NCBI GenBank assembly: GCA_964568855.1
Contig: CAZMSD010000004.1
Location: forward strand, 62,001-126,000
Length of the DNA stretch: 64,000 bases
Direction: 5' to 3'
DNA from: CAZMSD01 sp964568855
Lineage (GTDB): Bacteria > CAIWAD01
In this document: one piece after another, positions 54,362-61,567 of the stretch
Position numbering within the stretch: the stretch's first letter is position 1
Layout: each line of letters begins with the position of its first letter
Notes under the pieces: generated by a model
Seen by the model: only the letters and a program-made list of their open reading frames with translations
Told to the model about the DNA's origin: nothing
The model's database searches: none
Translations under genes and position numbers: made by a program

Positions 54362-56365
54362 TCAAGAATCGCGGTGATTCCAGAAGTGGATGTCCACGGG
54401 CAAGCGCTTCAGCGCTTCGCCCCGGTCGATGGCCTCGCGCAGGCGGGCGTGCTTGTCGGGATCATACCACCAGAGCCTGACCAAGTCCCTGTAATCCTCG
54501 GTGCGCGGCAGGATCCAGGGCGGCTTGCCGAATTTGTTCCACGAGATCAGGCGGTCGTAGGGGCCGTACCAGGCGAGGGCCAGAACGTGGCTGGCGGTCA
54601 GCCGCCGGTCGATGGCCTGCAGCAGGCGGGCGCGCTCTTCCTGGTCGAAACACAGGTCGTATCGTGTCACAAGGGAGTCCACCTCGGGATCGATCAGGCC
54701 CGGGTGATTGCCCGTGTCGGGACCGATGGCGAATTTCGAGTGCCAGGATGACAGCGGGTCCGGGAAGTTGGACCCCGTCCAGGCTCCGTAATACAACTTG
54801 AATCGCCGGTCGTTGAGCATCTGCACGCGGGTGGCGAAAGTGGTGGGCTTGAGATTCAGCTTGATCCCGCCCTTGAGCACGCTCTCCTGCACCACGGTCA
54901 GCACGCGCTCGGAGGAGGGGTTATCCGGGATCATCAGGTCGATGATGAAGCGCTCACCCGCTTCGTTGATCAGGATGCCCTGGTCGTCGGTCTTCGCCCA
55001 GCCGGCCTCGGCCAGCAGGCGGCGCGCCAGCTCGGGATCGTAGCGCACCTTTTCGTTGTCCAGGTTCTCGTAGGGCCCCCCGGGATAAAAACTGTCCTGG
55101 TGCAGGTACTGGTCGAAGAAGAGCTTGTCGATCATCCGTCCGCGATCCACCAGGTAGGCGAAGGCTCGACGCACGCGCAGATCGTTGAAGGGCCGCTCGC
55201 GCGTGTTGAAGACGAAGCCCTGCATGCCGTTGGGCTGATCGTTGAAGATCTTCTCCTTCAGCAGCCAGCCCCTTTCGATTTGTGACACACGCTCGGGAGT
55301 CATCTCGCGGACCCAGTACTTGGCCTGGCTGACCTGGTACAGGTCGAGCTCGCCCTTTTTCACCTTCTCGCGCGCCAGGTTCTCCTCGGGGACCACCACG
55401 AACTTGATCTTGGCGAAATTCCATTCGCCGCGCTTCCTGGGATTCTCCCTGTCCCAGTAGTCGTTGATGCGGCTCAGGGTCAGGCTGTTGCCTTGCCGGA
55501 CCTCCTGTTCGAGTATCACGTAGCGTCCACTGCCCGGCAGGGGCGCGTTCTGAAAGCGCTCCATGTACTGCTTTCCCGTGAGATCGCCGATGATTCGCGC
55601 GGGATAGATCCGCATCTCGGTGGCGAAAGTCATCATCTGGCGCCAGCTCTGCTTGTCGGAAACCGTGCGCACGACGTAGGGACTCAGCGCTTCGGGTTCC
55701 GCGAACTCGCGGAAGATGATGGCGTCGCCCAGCCTCAGCAGGCCTTCGTCGACCTTCAGGCGCCAGGACGCAGTCACGTCCCCGGCAGTGACACGCTGCC
55801 CGGTCTGCCAGCGCGCTTCCGGATTGATGCGGAAATAGATCTCCTGCCGGCCGTCCTCCAGTGGAACCGACTTCCAATGGGTCGCCAGCCAAGGCTGATA
55901 CTTGAGGTCGGAAGTGTTGACCTTGAGCAGGGTTTCGTAGCAGGCCCGGATCATCATGCGCTGGAATGCCGTGTGGGAGTCCTTGCCCTCGCTGCGCAAT
56001 GTGGCGGGATACTCGAGGATGTGGATTCGGATACGTCCTCCTACCAGCGCGCTGGGATCCGTGTCCAGCGGGTAGTCCTCCCGGGTCCGCCAGCCCAGGC
56101 TTTCCGCGATCTCTTCGAATCCCGCGCCTCCCAGCTCGGCGGACACCTCGGGCAGGGCGCCTGCTGGTACTTCTCCGTCCACTTCGAAGCCGGCCTCGCG
56201 CCAGACCTCGAGCGAATTCACGCCATCGGTCAGGGACAGCACCGGGCCCGTGTCGAAACGGGATCCGCCGCGGCCGCATCCCGACACGACCATTGCAGCC
56301 GTCACCACGGCCAGGACAATCAGCACTCGAATCAACGCGCGTTCAGCATACTGTTTGTGCGTCAA
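54362..56365 (-). CDS. Second peptide-binding lipoprotein (SBP family 5)
   Basis: The 667-residue paralogue of the 44412-46442 product shares the same plan throughout: VSAELGGAGFEEIAESLGW, EYPATLRSEGKDSHTAF, FRINPEARWQTGQRVT, MQGFVFNTRERPFNDLRVRR and ALAWYGPYDRLISWNKFGKP. The lipoprotein signal ends in VVSGC. No permease or ATPase gene lies next to it, so it probably delivers ligand to the one transporter at 39583-44313 or acts as a sensor. A ribosome site (GAGG) lies close to the ATG. Confidence 0.9.
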   Translation of the reverse strand: MTHKQYAERALIRVLIVLAVVTAAMVVSGCGRGGSRFDTGPVLSLTDGVNSLEVWREAGFEVDGEVPAGALPEVSAELGGAGFEEIAESLGWRTREDYPLDTDPSALVGGRIRIHILEYPATLRSEGKDSHTAFQRMMIRACYETLLKVNTSDLKYQPWLATHWKSVPLEDGRQEIYFRINPEARWQTGQRVTAGDVTASWRLKVDEGLLRLGDAIIFREFAEPEALSPYVVRTVSDKQSWRQMMTFATEMRIYPARIIGDLTGKQYMERFQNAPLPGSGRYVILEQEVRQGNSLTLSRINDYWDRENPRKRGEWNFAKIKFVVVPEENLAREKVKKGELDLYQVSQAKYWVREMTPERVSQIERGWLLKEKIFNDQPNGMQGFVFNTRERPFNDLRVRRAFAYLVDRGRMIDKLFFDQYLHQDSFYPGGPYENLDNEKVRYDPELARRLLAEAGWAKTDDQGILINEAGERFIIDLMIPDNPSSERVLTVVQESVLKGGIKLNLKPTTFATRVQMLNDRRFKLYYGAWTGSNFPDPLSSWHSKFAIGPDTGNHPGLIDPEVDSLVTRYDLCFDQEERARLLQAIDRRLTASHVLALAWYGPYDRLISWNKFGKPPWILPRTEDYRDLVRLWWYDPDKHARLREAIDRGEALKRLPVDIHFWNHRDS

Positions 56366-56815
56366 GAGGACCTCCTTAGACTGTTCGCCGGTAAACTAGC
56401 ACTCCCGCGTCAAGGAGTCCGCTGCTCCATATAATGGGAATGACCACGTCATCGCCCCTTTCCTGCCTGCATCCGCTGCGCCCAGTAAGATCATTCCTCT
56501 GAATCCTCAGGTCGATTTCGAAAGCCCTCTGTGCGCATGGAAATTAGGCGACGCCCACTCGTGTGTCATCTTTGTCCAAATTCGAGCCCCTGTTGTCCAT
56601 TTCCGGGCTCTATTTATCTGACTGATAATTCATTATGCGCTTATCAACCAATCGCCAAAGGTGGGCTGCGTCCGGTCTCCGTGTGTCACTGTTGGCACAA
56701 TATGTGCTATTAATGGCACAGCCGACGAGGTCACGCATGCAACCACCGAGGAATTTCCCAGGCATCGGGCTCTCGCGGCACGGAAGTCCTGAGCTAAATC
56801 AAGGGGAGAGTAATC
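56366..56815. other. 450-bp divergent region with sigma-54 promoter
   Basis: It separates the second binding protein (minus) from the 56816 gene (plus). It contains inverted repeats GAGCCC/GGGCTC (56585-56610) and TGATAA/TTATCA (56623-56646) and the sigma-54 box at 56693-56708. No gene is evident. Confidence 0.55.
56693..56708 (+). promoter_or_regulatory. Sigma-54 (-24/-12) promoter of the 56816 gene
   Basis: TGGCACAATATGTGCT keeps the full -24 half, the N10 spacing and the -12 GC, with one mismatch (G for T). The transcript would start near 56719, about 97 nt before the GTG start. Confidence 0.75.
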
Positions 56816-57646
56816 GTGAAAAACCGCCTACTCATCTACGCAGCGCTGTTCGGCCTGGCTCCTCCGCTGGCCTTGGCGGAATGCGCACTCTACTCGATGT
56901 CCGACTATGTCCAGGGCGTGCGCCTGGACGGCACCCCCATTCCCCAGGAAAACTCCGATCCTCGCGCGGTCAGGGGCGGCGATCCGGACGGACACTACTT
57001 CAGCCTGGGTTTCGATCCGCACGGCGAGCACGTGATCGACCTCCAGGTGAGTTATGTCTCCGGCTCGATCACAGTCTGGGACGACACCATCGAAGACACT
57101 TGTTGGGAAGCGGCCCAGGTCTACGTCGGACTGGGTCCCAACTGGGTCTACCTGGGAACGGCAGACAACAACTACGGAGACGGTGGAGCGTATTACGGGA
57201 GCGAGTTCGACTTCGACTTCAACGACGAGCCGTTCTTCTTCGTGAACAAGGTCAAGATCGTGGATATCACCGATCCTTCCTCCAATCCGCCTTGTCCTGG
57301 AAACGCCGACGCATTCGACCTGGATGCGATCTGCCTGGACGGGACCCCCTTGTTCGTTCCGCTGGAAGCCGAGGAAGTCCCTTCCACCTGCGCGTTGTAT
57401 CAGAATTATCCGAATCCCTTCAATCCATCCACGACCATTCGCTTCCGTCTCGAGGAGACCGAGCAGGTCGGCCTGCAGATTCTAGACCTGAGGGGCGAAG
57501 TCCGGGAACGGCTGGTGGACGGTCTGATGGACAAGGGCGAGCACAACATCGTATTCGATGGATCGAAGTTGAGTTCCGGCATGTACTTCTATGTGCTGCG
57601 TGTTCGGGATCAGCTCGTGACAAGGAAAATGGTCCTTCTGAAATAG
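56816..57646 (+). CDS. Exported protein with C-terminal sorting domain, paralogue 1
   Basis: The product is 276 residues from a GTG after AAGGGGAG. A signal peptide (about 1-20) is followed by a beta-rich domain of about 165 residues (with FSLGFDPHGEHVIDLQVSYVS and VYVGLGPNWVYLGTADNNYG). The C-terminal part begins at QNYPNPFNPSTTIRF and ends in MYFYVLRVRD and RKMVLLK. That end is the Ig-like sorting domain seen in Bacteroidota-type secretion (type IX-like) and in many candidate-phylum proteins. It should be exported and possibly surface-attached. The next gene is a clear paralogue, so this is a tandem duplication. Its sigma-54 promoter is at 56693. Confidence 0.85.
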   Translation: MKNRLLIYAALFGLAPPLALAECALYSMSDYVQGVRLDGTPIPQENSDPRAVRGGDPDGHYFSLGFDPHGEHVIDLQVSYVSGSITVWDDTIEDTCWEAAQVYVGLGPNWVYLGTADNNYGDGGAYYGSEFDFDFNDEPFFFVNKVKIVDITDPSSNPPCPGNADAFDLDAICLDGTPLFVPLEAEEVPSTCALYQNYPNPFNPSTTIRFRLEETEQVGLQILDLRGEVRERLVDGLMDKGEHNIVFDGSKLSSGMYFYVLRVRDQLVTRKMVLLK

Positions 57647-57822
57647 CTTTAGGGACATGCGGGAGCCGGCCGGGTTGTGTTCAGCTCCAGGCGAACCCGG
57701 CGCTCCCTCCGATCGCAGCATTCACATGGGCGGCTGCGTTCGGAATCGAGTCGGTGGCCCAAGCCATCCGGATTCGCCGGGTAGCCGAGTGCACTTGAGT
57801 GAATCATCAACGGGTGGGAGGC

Positions 57823-57857
57823 GAACGGGGGTGAGCCGGGATGGCTCGCCCCCGTTC
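57823..57857 (+). terminator. Rho-independent terminator after the 56816 gene
   Basis: A 15-bp stem (GAACGGGGGTGAGCC with GGCTCGCCCCCGTTC, one G-T pair) closes a 5-nt loop. ATTGTTC follows. The T-run is weak, but the stem is long. Confidence 0.75.
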
Positions 57858-57886
57858 ATTGTTCAAGATCGGTCCCCTGAAAAATC

Positions 57887-57903
57887 CGTTCAATTTCGGA
57901 ACG
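57887..57903. promoter_or_regulatory. Small inverted repeat upstream of a sigma-54 promoter
   Basis: CGTTC and GAACG are separated by 7 nt (AATTTCG), about 56 bp upstream of the -24 box at 57959. It could be an activator site; the evidence is only symmetry and position. Confidence 0.25.
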
Positions 57904-57958
57904 AAGCCAAGAGCCTGTTTTCCAACGAACTACATAATCGTAAGCCAAGTGTCATAAT

Positions 57959-57974
57959 TGGCACGATCTGTGCA
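57959..57974 (+). promoter_or_regulatory. Sigma-54 (-24/-12) promoter of the 58098 gene
   Basis: TGGCACGATCTGTGCA matches the consensus with a single G-for-T change. Transcription would begin near 57985, about 113 nt before the ATG. It resembles the 56693 box closely, as expected for duplicated genes. Confidence 0.78.
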
Positions 57975-58097
57975 AGCTTTGGCACTGGCCTGAAATTGGG
58001 AATGGAGAACCGGGCCGTTCACAGTGGCCCCGATCACGTGGATTGAACGGCTCACAGACAAGTACGAAAACAAGAAGGTATTTGGAAGGGGAAGAAA

Positions 58098-58928
58098 ATG
58101 AAGTTTCGCTTGCTTGTGTTTTCCGTTCTGGCTGGAATCGCCCCGGCGATCGCGCTCGCCGATTGTGCATCCTATTCGGTCCTGAGTTCCCTGCAGGGGA
58201 CGGAATGGGACGGCAGTCCCATCCCCGGATATCGCTCCGATCCCGACAACGTGCTGGGGGGCGTTCCCGACAACAGCTTCTTCAGCCTGGGTTTCAATCC
58301 GCACGGCGAAATCGTCGTCGAACTGGACGAGGCCTACGTTTCCGGTACTCTCACCATCTGGGAAACGACCTGGGGCAGCTATTGTCTGGAAACCGCCATG
58401 GTCTACGTTGGCGATGGGACCAATTGGATCTACGTTGGAAGCGCTGACAACGACTACGGCGCGGGTGGCGACCATCACCCCAGCGAATTCGGCTTCGACT
58501 TCGGTGATTGTCCGGGAACCTGCATCAACCAGGTGAAGATTGTAGATACTACGGATCCCACCCTGCCGCCGCCCTGCGGCCCGAGCTCTGATGGTTTCGA
58601 CGTTGACGCCATCTGCGTGGAGGGAACCTTGTGCGAGCAGACGGTGGAAGCCGAAGAACAGCCGGTGAACTGGTCCCTGGACCAGAATTACCCCAATCCC
58701 TTCAATCCCGCCACCACCATCGCCTTCCGCCTGGACGAGACCGGCATGGTCGATCTGAAGATCTACAACATGACCGGGACCCTGGTGAAAACGCTGGTGA
58801 GCGGACTTAAAGAGCGCGGCGAGCACAGCGTGGAATTCGATGCCGGCGATCTGGAATCCGGCGTTTATTTCTATACCCTGGAAACCGAGGGGCTGCTGCA
58901 GACAAGAAAAATGGTGTTGCTTAAGTAG
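58098..58928 (+). CDS. Exported protein with C-terminal sorting domain, paralogue 2
   Basis: This 276-residue protein is exactly the length of the upstream paralogue and aligns to it along its whole length. The signal peptide ends near ALA. The middle has FFSLGFNPHGEIVVELDEAYVSG and VYVGDGTNWIYVGSADNDYG. The tail runs from QNYPNPFNPATTIAFRL to VYFYTLETEGLLQTRKMVLLK. AAGGGGAAG precedes the ATG. It has its own sigma-54 promoter and terminator, so the two copies can be controlled separately. Function is unknown; the conserved Asp/Asn pairs (DNDYG, PDNSF) might bind calcium. Confidence 0.85.
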   Translation: MKFRLLVFSVLAGIAPAIALADCASYSVLSSLQGTEWDGSPIPGYRSDPDNVLGGVPDNSFFSLGFNPHGEIVVELDEAYVSGTLTIWETTWGSYCLETAMVYVGDGTNWIYVGSADNDYGAGGDHHPSEFGFDFGDCPGTCINQVKIVDTTDPTLPPPCGPSSDGFDVDAICVEGTLCEQTVEAEEQPVNWSLDQNYPNPFNPATTIAFRLDETGMVDLKIYNMTGTLVKTLVSGLKERGEHSVEFDAGDLESGVYFYTLETEGLLQTRKMVLLK

Positions 58929-59299
58929 GGAACTTTGGACGATGCCGGACCAGTGGGCAGCTGGTTCGCGGCAGGTCATGACGGCGGGCAATCCACCCGG
59001 TCCGCCACGGGGAACTTCACGGGTGGGCGTGCCAGGGGGTGAACCACAAGGTTCACCCCCTGTATTTTTACGCTGAAACTTGATCCAGATCACTCGTATT
59101 CAGCTTTGAAGTTCGTTCATTATTCGGGCAGCACAAATGTTAGAGCAGTATCATTTTCTACGACCAATGCATCGTTGCATGCAGGAGGCGACACAACCAC
59201 TTGGTCGTCGACCTGGTCCGGGACGGAGGTCAAGGAATTCCTGTTCGACACACGGCATCGAATAGACAATCCCGAACAAGCTCGAAGAGGAGGCACAAG
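58929..59299. other. 371-bp intergenic region
   Basis: It contains the strong terminator at 59033-59062 and then about 240 bp of AT-richer DNA before the repeat-protein gene. No sigma-54 box of proper form was found; the promoter of the next gene is not identified. Confidence 0.5.
59033..59062 (+). terminator. Strong rho-independent terminator after the 58098 gene
   Basis: A perfect 13-bp stem (CAGGGGGTGAACC/GGTTCACCCCCTG) with loop ACAA is followed directly by TATTTTTA, the full intrinsic-terminator layout. Confidence 0.92.
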
Positions 59300-59884
59300 A
59301 TGAAGGACTTCAAGAAGATGATTACCGCGGTCCTGGTAACATCATCACTGGGTTTGAGCATGACGGCATTCGCCGCCACCTGCGAGTCGCCGGACGACGG
59401 CACAGGATCGGCGGCCTTCCTCTATAATGTGGAAGAATACCAGGTGCAACCCGCCGCGAATCCCATGGCGATCATCGAGGGCCTGCCGCCGGGAACCACC
59501 ATTGAACTGAAAGGACCGCTCGGAGACATCGAGGTGCAGGACCTCGTCCCGGGCGGCACTCTTGGCGGCGAGATCTACTACTTCACCGCGGTGTTGCAGT
59601 GGGACATCACGGGAACCGGCGAACTGGACGGATTTCAACGGACGATAAACTTCCCGGTATCCGGCGAAATGCACACCGGTCCGCGGACTCCCGGTGAACC
59701 GGTTCAGATCATGGCCACGGAGATGGTTCGCCTGCAGGGAGAGATCTTCGGCGACCCCGATTTCTGCGAGTTCCAGTTCCGCGCGGGCAGCGAGCTGGGC
59801 CTTCCCAGCCCCGGCGACAACAACGTTGACGCAGCTTCCCAGCGGCGACTTCGCGGTGGACAGCTTTTTCGACATCACCTATGA
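59300..59884 (+). CDS. Exported repeat protein, 5' part of a frameshifted gene
   Basis: The ATG at 59300 follows GAGGAGG by 8 nt. A signal peptide (about 1-25, ending in AFAA) leads into the first of three repeats of about 190 residues. This copy runs IIEGLPPGTTIELKGPLGD to GEIFGDPDFC and LGLPSPGD. At about 59817-59822 the reading frame departs from the repeat: the expected TTLTQLPSGDFAVDSFFDIT lies in the +1 frame. One extra A there explains it. Without it, the gene would run to 61421 and code for about 705 residues. The last 22 residues of this frame are therefore spurious. Confidence 0.7.
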   Translation: MKDFKKMITAVLVTSSLGLSMTAFAATCESPDDGTGSAAFLYNVEEYQVQPAANPMAIIEGLPPGTTIELKGPLGDIEVQDLVPGGTLGGEIYYFTAVLQWDITGTGELDGFQRTINFPVSGEMHTGPRTPGEPVQIMATEMVRLQGEIFGDPDFCEFQFRAGSELGLPSPGDNNVDAASQRRLRGGQLFRHHL

Positions 59885-61421
59885 AATTGAATTCGAAGGC
59901 TGCCCGGATTCCCAGTTGGCGGATTTGTCCGGGGTGACCCTGGATACGCGGTACATCGAATCCTTCTGCGAGCCCGAGGAGGGAGAATGCTGCGTCGCAC
60001 CCGATAACGGGACGGGCACGGTGGATTTCCCCGTGGCGGATTGTCCCTACGACAACCCGGATGACGCCATGCGCATCATCGACGGCCTGCCGCCGGGCAC
60101 CACGATCGAGCTGGTCGGTCCCCTGTCCGGGATCCAGGTTACGGGAGTCACGCCGGGTGGAATCTACGGCGGGGAGATCATCGATTTCATCGCACAATAC
60201 GAGTGGGACGTGGCCGGAACCGGTGACCTGGACGGTTTCGCACGCACGATCGACTTTCCGCTGACAGGTCAGATGCATATCGGCCCGCGCAATCCGGGAG
60301 ACCCGGTACAGACCTTCCCGATGGAACTGACACAACTCTACGGACAGCTCTTCGGCGACCCGGATTTCTGCACCCTGAACTGTTTCGGCGGACTCGACTT
60401 CGACCTGCCCAGTCCGGGCCAGACAACCCTGTCGCAGCTTCCAAGCGGCGACTTCGCGGTGGACAGCTTTTTCGACATCACATACGCGATCGAGTTCGAA
60501 GGATGTCCGGGCAGTATCCTGGAAGGATACATGGGAATGACTTTCGGCACTATCAACATGGATACCTGCCAGGTGCCTCCGCTGCTGAGCGATTGCTGCG
60601 TCGAGCCCGACAACGGCCTGGGCACGGTGGATTTCCCGGCGGAGAACTGCGACTACGCCAGCCAGGACGAGGTGATCGAGATTATCGACGGGTTGCCGCC
60701 CGGAACCACCATCGAGTTTGATGGACCTCTCACCGACATTGCCATCGACTTCATCGTCCCCGGCGGAGGACTGGGTGGCGAGCTCTCCTCGTTCACGGCC
60801 GAGCTTCAGTGGGATGTTAAAGGCACGGGCGACCTTGAGGGTTTTAATCGCACTATCTACATGCCGGTGGACTGCGAAGTGCACACCGGCCCGCGAACAC
60901 CGGGCGATCCGGAGCAGGCCTTCCCGACGGACATGTTCGAGCTCAGCGGCCAGATTTTCGGCGACCCGGATTTCTGCGAACTGATCATCAACGGCGGGAC
61001 AAATTTCGGCCTGCCCAGCCCGGGCGAGACCACGCTGACCCAACTGCCCAGCGGCGACTTCGCGGTGGACTCTTTTTTCGACATCACCTACCAGATCGAC
61101 TTCGTGGGATGTCCGGGCAGCATCCTGGAAGGGCTGTCGGGCTCCACCATCGGCGTGATCCGCATGTCCACCTGCCTCGGACTGGAACCCCCGCGGCCCT
61201 TGATGGTCACCGCCAGCGTCGTTCCCTTCGAGCCGGTGGACCGGATTCTGCTGGAATGGAACTACGTTCCCGGCGCGACGTACTACAAGATCTTCAGCTC
61301 CAACCAGGCCTACGGAGCCTTCCCCTCGGACTGGTATGTAGAGGCAACGACGGCAGACAACTTCTGGATCGACGAGGCCGCCGTGCCGAAGAAATTCTAC
61401 ATCGTGACCGCGGGGTACTAA
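59694..61421 (+). CDS. Exported repeat protein, 3' part of a frameshifted gene
   Basis: The frame is open from 59694, but true homology starts near 59819 (TTLTQLPSGDFAVDSFFDITY). It contains the end of repeat 1 and complete repeats 2 and 3 (each with IIDGLPPGTTIE, PGG.GGE, GDPDFC, LPSPG.TTL.QLPSGDFAVD and GCPGS). The C-terminal FnIII-like module has ILLEWNYVPGATYYKIFSS and FYIVTAGY. With no signal peptide of its own, this part cannot be a functional exported protein unless the upstream frame is joined. Family unknown; repeats 2 and 3 carry paired cysteines (CCVAPDNG, CCVEPDNG). Confidence 0.7.
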   Translation: MNRFRSWPRRWFACRERSSATPISASSSSARAASWAFPAPATTTLTQLPSGDFAVDSFFDITYEIEFEGCPDSQLADLSGVTLDTRYIESFCEPEEGECCVAPDNGTGTVDFPVADCPYDNPDDAMRIIDGLPPGTTIELVGPLSGIQVTGVTPGGIYGGEIIDFIAQYEWDVAGTGDLDGFARTIDFPLTGQMHIGPRNPGDPVQTFPMELTQLYGQLFGDPDFCTLNCFGGLDFDLPSPGQTTLSQLPSGDFAVDSFFDITYAIEFEGCPGSILEGYMGMTFGTINMDTCQVPPLLSDCCVEPDNGLGTVDFPAENCDYASQDEVIEIIDGLPPGTTIEFDGPLTDIAIDFIVPGGGLGGELSSFTAELQWDVKGTGDLEGFNRTIYMPVDCEVHTGPRTPGDPEQAFPTDMFELSGQIFGDPDFCELIINGGTNFGLPSPGETTLTQLPSGDFAVDSFFDITYQIDFVGCPGSILEGLSGSTIGVIRMSTCLGLEPPRPLMVTASVVPFEPVDRILLEWNYVPGATYYKIFSSNQAYGAFPSDWYVEATTADNFWIDEAAVPKKFYIVTAGY

Positions 61422-61510
61422 ACCTGGACTGATTGTTCATTCCCTGCCTGTGCGGGGGAGAGCCCAGAAAAAACGAATACATCTTTCCGACAATGTCAGA
61501 CAAGCGAATC

Positions 61511-61536
61511 GGGCCGCCTCGGCAACGGGGCGGCCC
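61511..61536. terminator. Terminator-like hairpin between convergent genes
   Basis: GGGCCGCC and GGCGGCCC can pair with a 10-nt loop, between the stops of the repeat protein (61421) and the VWA protein (61568). Only TTCGCGTTT follows, so the T-tract is poor. It may serve both strands. Confidence 0.55.
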
Positions 61537-61567
61537 TTCGCGTTTCCGGCTCGCCGATTTCCCGTAA

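Larger units (their letters stand above)
57647..58097. other. 451-bp intergenic region between the two paralogues
   Basis: It holds the terminator of the first paralogue (57823-57857), an inverted repeat (57887-57903) and the sigma-54 promoter of the second (57959-57974). No gene is evident. Confidence 0.6.

Noticed and set aside
58954..58969. GG-N10-GC sequence upstream of the frameshifted repeat gene
   Set aside because: It matches only the core dinucleotides, misses most other consensus bases and lies before a strong terminator, so it cannot drive 59300.
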